Below, piece after piece: positions 55,364-64,000 of a stretch of DNA of 64,000 nucleotides. Both the position numbers and the translations under genes were made by a program. Numbering within the stretch: position 1 is the first letter of the stretch; the number at the start of each line of letters is the position of its first letter. Under the pieces are notes generated by a model. That model was not told where the DNA came from and made no database searches. It was given only the letters and a program-made list of their open reading frames with translations. Location: the NCBI GenBank assembly GCA_036877525.1, contig JAZGTH010000144.1, forward strand, positions 124,001-188,000, read 5' to 3'. The stretch comes from Chromobotia macracanthus. Taxonomy: Eukaryota > Chordata > Actinopteri > Cypriniformes > Botiidae.

Positions 55364-58300
55364 CATGCCCCGTGTTTAGTGTCAGAGCGTGTTGTTTAGA
55401 TCCTGACTTCTTCTAGTCTTGGTTCTTGTTTCTTGGAGTCTGGATCTGAACTCATGCTCTGTGTTTAGTGTCAGAGCGTGTTGTTTAGATCCTGACTTCT
55501 TCTAGTCTTGGTTCTTGTTTCTTGGAGTCTGGATCTGAACTCATGCTCTGTGTTCAGTGTCAGAGCGTGTTGTTTTGATCCTGACTTCTTCTAGTCTTGG
55601 TTCTTGTTTCTTGGAGTCTGGATCTGAACTCATGCTCTGTGTTTAGTGTCAGAGCGTGTTGTTTTGATCCTGACTTCTTCTAGTCTTGGTTCTTGTTTCT
55701 TGGAGTCTGGATCTGAACTCATGCTCTGTGTTTAGTGTCAGAGTGTGCGGTTTAGATCCTGACTTCTTCTAGTCTTGGTTCTTGTTTCTTGGGTCTGGAT
55801 CTGAAGTCATGCTCTGTGTTTAGTGTCAGAGTGTGTTGTTTTGATCCTGACTTCTTCTAGTCTTGGTTCTTGTTTCTTGGAGTCTGGATCTGAACTCATG
55901 CCCCGTGTTTAGTGTCAGAGCGTGTTGTTTTGATCCTGACTTCTTCTAGTCTTGGTTCTTGTTTCTTGGAGTCTGGATCTGAACTCATGCCCCGTGTTTA
56001 GTGTCAGAGCGTGTTGTTTTGATCCTGACTTCTTCTAGTCTTGGTTCTTGTTTCTTGGAGTCTGGATCTGAACTCATGCTCTGTGTTTAGTGTCATAGCG
56101 TGTTGTTTAGATCCTGACTTCTTCTAGTCTTGGTTCTTGTTTCTTGGAGTCTGGATCTGAACTCATGCTCTGTGTTTAGTGTCAGAGCGTGTTGTTTTGA
56201 TCCTGACTTCTTCTAGTCTTGGTTCTAGTTTCTTGGAGTCTGGATCTGAACTCATGCTCTGTGTTTAGTGTCATAGCGTGTTGTTTAGATCCTGACTTCT
56301 TCTAGTCTTGGTTCTTGTTTCTTGGGTCTGAACTCATGCTCTGTGTTTAGTGTCAGAGCGTGTTGTTTAGATCCTGACTTCTTCTAGTCTTGGTTCTTGT
56401 TTCTTGGAGTCTGGATCTGAACTCATGCTCTGTGTTTAGTGTCAGAGCGTGTTGTTTTGATCCTGACTTCTTCTAGCCTTGGTTCTTGTTTCTTGGAGTC
56501 TGGATCTGAACTCATGCTCTGTGTTTAGTGTCAGAGCGTGTTGTTTTGATCCTGACTTCTTCTAGTCTTGGTTCTTGTTTCTTGGAGTCTGGATCTGAAC
56601 TCATGCTCTGTGTTTAGTGTCAGAGCGTGTTGTTTTGATCCTGACTTCTTCTAGTCTTGGTTCTTGTTTCTTGGGTCTGGATCTGAACTCATGCTCTGTG
56701 TTTAGTGTCAGAGCGTGTTGTTTAGATCCGGACTTCTTCTAGTCTTGGTTCTTGTTTCTTGGAGTCTGGATCTGAACTCATGCTCTGTGTTTAGTGTCAG
56801 AGCGTGTTGTTTAGATCCAGACTTCTTCTAGTCTTGGTTCTTGTTTCTTGGAGTCTGGATCTGAACTCATGCTCTGTGTTTAGTGTCAGAGCGTGTTGTT
56901 TAGATCCGGACTTCTTCTAGTCTTGGTTCTTGTTTCTTGGGTCTGGATCTGAACTCATGCTCTGTGTTTAGTGTCAGAGCGTGTTGTTTTGATCCTGACT
57001 TCTTCTAGTCTTGGTTCTTGTTTCTTGGAGTCTGGATCTGAACTCATGCTCTGTGTTTAGTGTCAGAGCGTGTTGTTTTGATCCTGACTTCTTCTAGTCT
57101 TGGTTCTTGTTTCTTGGAGTCTGGATCTGAACTCATGCTCTGTGTTTAGTGTCAGAGCGTGTTGTTTTGATCCTGACTTCTTCTAGTCTTGGTTCTTGTT
57201 TCTTGGAGTCTGGATCTGAACTCATGCTCTGTGTTTAGTGTCAGAGCGTGTTGTTTTGATCCTGACTTCTTCTAGTCTTGGTTCTTGTTTCTTGGAGTCT
57301 GGATCTGAACTCATGCTCTGTGTTTAGTGTCAGAGCGTGTTGTTTTGATCCTGACTTCTTCTAGTCTTGGTTCTTGTTTCTTGGAGTCTGGATCTGAACT
57401 CATGCTCTGTGTTTAGTGTCAGAGCGTGTTGTTTTGATCCTGACTTCTTCTAGTCTTGGTTCTTGTTTCTTGGAGTCTGGATCTGAACTCATGCTCTGTG
57501 TTTAGTGTCAGAGCGTGTTGTTTTGATCCTGACTTCTTCTAGCCTTGGTTCTTGTTTCTTGGAGTCTGGATCTGAACTCATGCTCTATGTTTAGTGTCAG
57601 AGCGTGTTGTTTTGATCCTGACTTCTTCTAGTCTTGGTTCTTGTTTCTTGGAGTCTGGATCTGAACTCATGCTCTGTGTTTAGTGTCAGAGCGTGTTGTT
57701 TTGATCCTGACTTCTTCTAGTCTTGGTTCTTGTTTCTTGGGTCTGGATCTGAACTCATGCTCTGTGTTTAGTGTCAGAGCGTGTTGTTTAGATCCGGACT
57801 TCTTCTAGTCTTGGTTCTTGTTTCTTGGAGTCTGGATCTGAACTCATGCTCTGTGTTTAGTGTCAGAGCGTGTTGTTTAGATCCAGACTTCTTCTAGTCT
57901 TGGTTCTTGTTTCTTGGAGTCTGGATCTGAACTCATGCTCTGTGTTTAGTGTCAGAGCGTGTTGTTTAGATCCGGACTTCTTCTAGTCTTGGTTCTTGTT
58001 TCTTGGGTCTGGATCTGAACTCATGCTCTGTGTTTAGTGTCAGAGCGTGTTGTTTTGATCCTGACTTCTTCTAGTCTTGGTTCTTGTTTCTTGGAGTCTG
58101 GATCTGAACTCATGCTCTGTGTTTAGTGTCAGAGCGTGTTGTTTTGATCCTGACTTCTTCTAGTCTTGGTTCTTGTTTCTTGGAGTCTGGATCTGAACTC
58201 ATGCTCTGTGTTTAGTGTCAGAGCGTGTTGTTTTGATCCTGACTTCTTCTAGTCTTGGTTCTTGTTTCTTGGAGTCTGGATCTGAACTCATGCTCTGTGT

Positions 58301-58565
58301 TTAGTGTCAGAGCGTGTTGTTTTGATCCTGACTTCTTCTAGTCTTGGTTCTTGTTTCTTGGAGTCTGGATCTGAACTCATGCTCTGTGTTTAGTGTCAGA
58401 GCGTGTTGTTTTGATCCTGACTTCTTCTAGTCTTGGTTCTTGTTTCTTGGAGTCTGGATCTGAACTCATGCTCTGTGTTTAGTGTCAGAGCGTGTTGTTT
58501 TGATCCTGACTTCTTCTAGTCTTGGTTCTTGTTTCTTGGAGTCTGGATCTGAACTCATGCTCTGG
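55364..58565. repeat. 89-bp minisatellite, about 36 units
   Basis: Each unit runs from ATGCTCTGTGTTTAGTGTCA through CTTCTTCTAGTCTTGGTTCT to GGATCTGAACTC. Variants include TTTAGATCC/TTTTGATCC, TCCGG/TCCTG/TCCAG and a one-base deletion (CTTGGGTC for CTTGGAGTC). The same series of variants recurs 1066 bp apart (for example TAGATCCGG at 56723 and 57789, and at 56901 and 57967), showing a 12-unit higher-order repeat. Confidence 0.97.
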
Positions 58566-58627
58566 GTCTTGCCTTGTGTGAAGCACATGGTCTCCGTCTG
58601 CGCTCATTTCACACACCTGTTAGTCGT
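58566..58627. other. unique linker between two arrays
   Basis: GTCTTGCCTTGTGTGAAGCA...CACACACCTGTTAGTCGTTTA joins the 89-bp and 33/35-bp arrays. Its style is that of fish Ty3-type LTR sequence, suggesting both arrays expanded from neighbouring parts of one element. Confidence 0.4.
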
Positions 58628-61600
58628 TTATCTGTGTGTTATTTAATGTCCCCGTGTTTACTGTCTGTGTGTTATTTAATGTCCCCGTGTGTTCTGTCTG
58701 TGTGTTATTTAATGTCCCCGTGTTTACTGTCTGTGTGTTATTTAATGTCCCCGTGTTTACTGTCTGTGTGTTATTTAATGTCCCCGTGTTTACTGTCTGT
58801 GTGTTATTTAATGTCCCCGTGTTTCCTGTCTGTGTGTTATTTAATGTCCCCGTGTGTTCTGTCTGTGTGTTATTTAATGTCCCCATGTGTTCTCTGTCTG
58901 TGTGTTATTTAATGTCCCCATGTTTACTGTCTGTGTGTTATTTAATGTCCCCGTGTGTTCTGTCTGTGTGTTATTTAATGTCCCCGTGTTTACTGTCTCT
59001 GTGTTATTTAATGTCCCCGTGTTCACTGTCTGTGTGTTATTTAATGTCCCCATGTTTACTGTCTGTGTGTTATTTAATGTCCCCGTGTATTCTCTGTCTG
59101 TGTGTTATTTAATGTCCCCGTGTTTACTATCTGTGTGTTATTTAATGTCCCCATGTGTTCACTGTCTGTGTGTTATTTAATGTCCCCGTGTGTTCTGTCT
59201 GTGTGTTATTTAATGTCCCCATATGTTCACTGTCTGTGTGTTATTTAATGTCCCCGTGTGTTCTGTCTGTGTGTTATTTAATGTCCCCATGTTTACTGTC
59301 TGTGTGTTATTTAATGTCCCCGTGTTCACTGTCTGTGTGTTATTTAATGTCCCCGTGTGTTCTCTGTCTATGTGTTATTTAATGTCCCCGTGTTCTCTGT
59401 CTGTGTGTTATTTAATGTCCCCGTGTGTTCTGTCTGTGTGTTATTTAATGTCCCCGTGTGTTCTCTGTCTGTGTGTTATTTAATGTCCCCGTGTGTTCTC
59501 TGTCTGTGTGTTATTTAATGTCCCCGTGTGTTCTGTCTGTGTGTTATTTAATGTCCCCGTGTGTTCTGTCTGTGTGTTATTTAATGTCCCCATGTGTTCT
59601 CTGTCTGTGTGTTATTTAATGTCCCCATGTTTACTGTCTGTGTGTTATTTAATGTCCCCGTGTGTTCTGTCTGTGTGTTATTTAATGTCCCCGTGTTTAC
59701 TGTCTCTGTGTTATTTAATGTCCCCGTGTTCACTGTCTGTGTGTTATTTAATGTCCCCATGTTTACTGTCTGTGTGTTATTTAATGTCCCCGTGTATTCT
59801 CTGTCTGTGTGTTATTTAATGTCCCCGTGTTTACTATCTGTGTGTTATTTAATGTCCCCATGTGTTCACTGTCTGTGTGTTATTTAATGTCCCCGTGTGT
59901 TCTGTCTGTGTGTTATTTAATGTCCCCATATGTTCACTGTCTGTGTGTTATTTAATGTCCCCGTGTGTTCTCTGTGTTATTTAATGTCCCCATGTTTACT
60001 GTCTGTGTGTTATTTAATGTCCCCGTGTTCACTGTCTGTGTGTTATTTAATGTCCCCGTGTGTTCTCTGTCTATGTGTTATTTAATGTCCCCGTGTTCTC
60101 TGTCTGTGTGTTATTTAATGTCCCCGTGTGTTCTGTCTGTGTGTTATTTAATGGCCCCGTGTTTACTGTCTGTGTGTTATTTAATGTCCCCGTGTGTTCT
60201 CTGTCTGTGTGTTATTTAATGTCCCCGTGTGTTCTGTCTGTGTGTTATTTAATGTCCCCGTGTGTTCTGTCTGTGTGTTATTTAATGTCCCCGTGTGTTC
60301 TGTCTGTGTGTTATTTAATGTCCCCGTGTGTTCACTGTCTGTGTGTTATTTAATGTCCCCGTGTGTTCACTGTCTGTGTGTTATATAATGTCCCTGTGTG
60401 TTCTCTGTCTGTGTGTTATTTAATGTCCCCGTATGTTCTGTCTGTGTGTTATTTAATGGCCCCGTGTGTTCTCTGTCTGTGTGTGTTATTTAATGTCCCC
60501 GTATGTTCTGTCTGTGTGTTATTTAATGGCCCCGTGTGTTCACTGTCTGTGTGTTATTTAATGTCCCCGTGTGTTCTGTCTGTGTGTTATTTAATGTCCC
60601 CGTGTGTTCTGTCTGTGTGTTATTTAATGTCCCTGTGTTCACTGTCTGTGTGTTATTTAATGTCCCCGTGTGTTCTGTCTGTGTGTTATTTAATGTCCCC
60701 GTGTGTTCTGTCTGTGTGTTATTTAATGTCCCTGTGTTCACTGTCTGTGTGTTATTTAATGTCCCCGTGTGTTCACTGTCTGTGTGTTATTTAATGTCCC
60801 CGTGTGTTCTCTGTCTGTGTGTTATTTAATGTCCCCGTGTGTTCACTATCTGTGTGTTATTTAATGGCCCGTGTGTTCTATCTGTGTGTTATTTAATGTC
60901 CCCGTGTGTTCACTGTCTGTGTGTTATTTAATGTCCCCGTGTGTTCTCTGTCTGTGTGTTATTTAATGTCCCCGTGTGTTCTGTCTGTGTGTTATTTAAT
61001 GTCCCCATGTGTTCTCTGTCTGTGTGTTATTTAATGTCCCCGTGTGTTCACTGTCTGTGTGTTATTTAATGTCCCCGTGTGTTCTCTGTCTGTGTGTTAT
61101 TTAATGTCCCCGTGTGTTCTGTCTGTGTGTTATTTAATGTCCCGTGTGTTCTGTCTGTGTGTTATTTAATGTCCCCGTGTGTTCTCTGTCTGTGTGTTAT
61201 TTAATGTCCCCGTGTGTTCACTGTCTGTGTGTTATTTAATGTCCCCGTGTTCACTGTCTGTGTGTTATTTAATGTCCCCGTGTTCACTGTCTGTGTGTTA
61301 TTTAATGTCCCCGTGTGTTCTGTCTGTGTGTTATTTAATGTCTCCGTGTGTTCTGTCTGTGTGTTATTTAATGTCCCCGTGTTTACTGTCTGTGTGTTAT
61401 TTAATGTCCCCGTATTTACTGTCTGTGTGTTATTTAATGTCCCCGTGTGTTCACTGTCTGTGTGTTATTTAATGTCCTCGTGTGTTCTCTGTCTGTGTGT
61501 TATTTAATGTCCCCGTGTTTACTGTCTGTGTGTTATTTAATGTCCCCGTATTTACTGTCTGTGTGTTATTTAATGTCCTCGTGTGTTCTCTGTCTGTGTG

Positions 61601-64000
61601 TTATTTAATGTCCCCGTGTGTTCTGTCTGAGTGTTATTTAATGGCCCCGTGTTTACTGTCTGTGTGTTATTTAATGTCCCCGTGTGTTCTGTCTGAGTGT
61701 TATTTAATGGCCCCGTGTTTACTGTCTGTGTGTTATTTAATGTCCCCTGTGTTCTGTCTGAGTGTTATTTAATGGCCCCGTGTTTACTGTCTGTGTGTTA
61801 TTTAATGTCCCCGTGTTTACTGTCTGTGTGTTATTTAATGGCCCTGTGTGTTCTCTGTCTGTGTGTTATTTAATGTCCCCGTGTGTTCTGTCTGTGTGTT
61901 ATTTAATGTCCCCGTGTGTTCTCTGTCTGTGTGTTATTTAATGTCTCCGTGTGTTCACTGTCTGTGTGTTATTTAATGTCTCCGTGTGTTCACTGTCTGT
62001 GTGTTATTTAATGTCCCCGTGTGTTCACTGTCTGTGTGTTATTTAATGTCCCGTGTGTTCACTGTCTGTGTGTTATTTAATGTCCCCGTGTGTTCACTGT
62101 CTGTGTGTTATTTAATGTCCCGTGTGTTCACTGTCTGTGTGTTATTTAATGTCCCCGTGTGTTCACTGTCTGTGTGTTATTTAATGTCCCGTGTGTTCAC
62201 TGTCTGTGTGTTATTTAATGTCCCCGTGTGTTCTGTCTGTGTGTTATTTAATGTCCCCGTGTTCACTGTCTGTGTGTTATTTAATGTCCCCGTGTGTTCT
62301 GTCTGTGTGTTATTTAATGTCCCCGTGTGTTCTGTCTGTGTGTTATTTAATGTCCCCGTGTGTTCACTGTCTGTGTGTTATTTAATGTCCCGTGTGTTCA
62401 CTGTCTGTGTGTTATTTAATGTCTCCGTGTGTTCACTGTCTGTGTGTTATTTAATGTCCCCGTGTGTTCACTGTCTGTGTGTTATTTAATGTCCCCGTGT
62501 GTTCTGTCTGTGTGTTATTTAATGTCCCCGTGTTCTCTGTCTGTGTGTTATTTAATGTCCCCGTGTGTTCTCTGTCTGTGTGTTATTTAATGTCCCCGTG
62601 TGTTCACTGTCTGTGTGTTATTTAATGTCTCAGTGTGTTCTCTGTCTGTGTGTTATTTAATGTCCCCGTGTGTTCACTGTCTGTGTGTTATTTAATGTCC
62701 CCGTGTGTTCACTGTCTGTGTGTTATTTAATGTCCCAGTGTGTTCACTGTCTGTGTGTTATTTAATGTCCCGTGTGTTCTCTGTCTGTGTGTTATTTAAT
62801 GTCCCCGTGTGTTCACTGTCTGTGTGTTATTTAATGTCCCCGTGTGTTCACTGTCTGTGTGTTATTTAATGGCCCCGTGTGTTCACTGTCTGTGTGTTAT
62901 TTAATGTCCCCGTGTGTTCTCTGTCTGTGTGTTATTTAATGTCCCCGTGTGTTCACTGTCTGTGTGTTATTTAATGTCTCCGTGTGTTCACTGTCTGTGT
63001 GTTATTTAATGTCCCCGTGTGTTCACTGTCTGTGTGTTATTTAATGTCCCCGTGTTCACTGTCTGTGTGTTATTTAATGTCCCCGTGTTCACTGTCTGTG
63101 TGTTATTTAATGTCCCCGTGTGTTCACTGTCTGTGTGTTATTTAATGTCCCCGTGTTCTCTGTCTGTGTGTTATTTAATGGCCCCGTGTGTTCACTGTCT
63201 GTGTGTTATTTAATGTCCCCGTGTGTTCTCTGTCTGTGTGTTATTTAATGGCCCCGTGTGTTCACTATCTGTGTGTTATTTAATGTCCCCGTGTGTTCAC
63301 TGTCTGTGTGTTATTTAATGTCCCCGTGTTCTCTGTCTGTGTGTTATTTAATGTCTCCGTGTGTTCACTGTCTGTGTGTTATTTAATGTCCCCGTGTGTT
63401 CACTGTCTGTGTGTTATTTAATGTCCCCGTGTTCTCTGTCTGTGTGTTATTTAATGGCCCCGTGTGTTCACTGTCTGTGTGTTATTTAATGTCCCCGTGT
63501 GTTCTCTGTCTGTGTGTTATTTAATGGCCCCGTGTGTTCACTATCTGTGTGTTATTTAATGTCCCCGTGTGTTCACTGTCTGTGTGTTATTTAATGTCCC
63601 CGCGTTTACTGTCTGTGTGTTATTTAATGTCTCCGTGTGTTCACTGTCTGTGTGTTATTTAATGTCCCCGTGTGTTCACTGTCTGTGTGTTATTTAATGT
63701 CCCAGTGTGTTCTCTGTCTGTGTGTTATTTAATGTCCCCGTGTGTTCTCTGTCTGTGTGTTATTTAATGTCCCCGTGTGTTCTCTGTCTGTGTGTTATTT
63801 AATGTCCCCGTGTGTTCACTGTCTGTGTGTTATTTAATGTCCCCGTGTGTTCACTGTCTGTGTGTTATTTAATGTCCCCGTGTGTTCACTGTCTGTGTGT
63901 TATTTAATGTCCCCGTGTGTTTACTGTCTGTGTGTTATTTAATGTCCCCGTGTGTTCTCTGTCTGTGTGTTATTTAATGTCCCCGTGTGTTCTCTGTCTG
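58628..64000. repeat. 33/35-bp minisatellite, over 155 units, continues off the window
   Basis: Units of TGTGTGTTATTTAATGTCCC plus CGTGTTTACTGTC, CGTGTGTTCTGTC (33 bp) or CGTGTGTTCTCTGTC / CGTGTGTTCACTGTC (35 bp). Each is a near-exact direct repeat with no unique spacers. A stretch of about 450 bp beginning near 58887 is repeated in the same variant order 707 bp later, near 59594. Marker variants (GGCCCCGTG, TCACTATCTG) cluster towards the right end. Open frames of about 97 codons inside it are repeat artefacts. Confidence 0.97.

Noticed and set aside
58628..64000. Regular 33-35-bp repeats that might suggest a CRISPR array
   Set aside because: The units are contiguous near-identical repeats with no unique spacers and no cas genes, in a vertebrate genome; this is a minisatellite.

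Overview
The window looks like chromosomal DNA from a teleost fish, probably a cyprinid-type genome. The case rests on two intronless vertebrate Shaker (Kv1) potassium channel genes, on fish-style repeats (Tc1/mariner, Tf1/sushi-type Ty3 LTR retrotransposons, a DIRS-like gag, many MITEs) and on very large minisatellites. No bacterial, organellar or viral genome context is visible.

Layout. Positions 1-208 hold the edge of a probable minus-strand exon. Then come a decayed Tc1 element (769-2206) and two nearly identical chromodomain Ty3/gypsy retrotransposons in opposite orientation: copy A, 3795-8778, plus; copy B, 13565-18744, minus. Each has matching LTRs and an intact 5-bp target duplication. 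Both look young by LTR identity, yet neither can encode an uninterrupted polyprotein. Spacers between them carry MITEs and hairpins. Positions 22649-24082 are a kcna6-like gene in a CpG-rich island and 37333-38814 are a kcna1-like gene. Both lie on the plus strand 13 kb apart, the order and orientation of KCNA6-KCNA1 in other vertebrates. The kcna1 upstream region is filled with simple repeats (a 0.9-kb TC/GT tract, a 34-bp repeat and a 12-bp repeat). From 38.8 to 49 kb there is mostly non-coding DNA with MITEs and a DIRS-like gag fragment. A possible CCAAT-box promoter with a first exon sits at 49.2 kb. The last 14 kb are dominated by three minisatellites: a 16/18-bp array (50.1-53.7 kb), an 89-bp array (55.4-58.6 kb) and a 33/35-bp array that runs off the right edge.

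The two channel genes are the only complete, apparently functional genes. Their products would be Kv1 alpha subunits able to co-assemble through their T1 domains into delayed-rectifier tetramers of neurons. The kcna6-like pore carries cysteine at the external tetraethylammonium site, which is unusual. The most distinctive mobile-element feature is the Ty3 pair. The ten bases predicted at the RNA 5' end are complementary to the site just inside the 5' LTR, which points to Tf1-type self-priming. The single gag-pol frame begins inside the 5' LTR and ends inside the 3' LTR. Several exon-like open frames with good splice signals are reported as candidates only.
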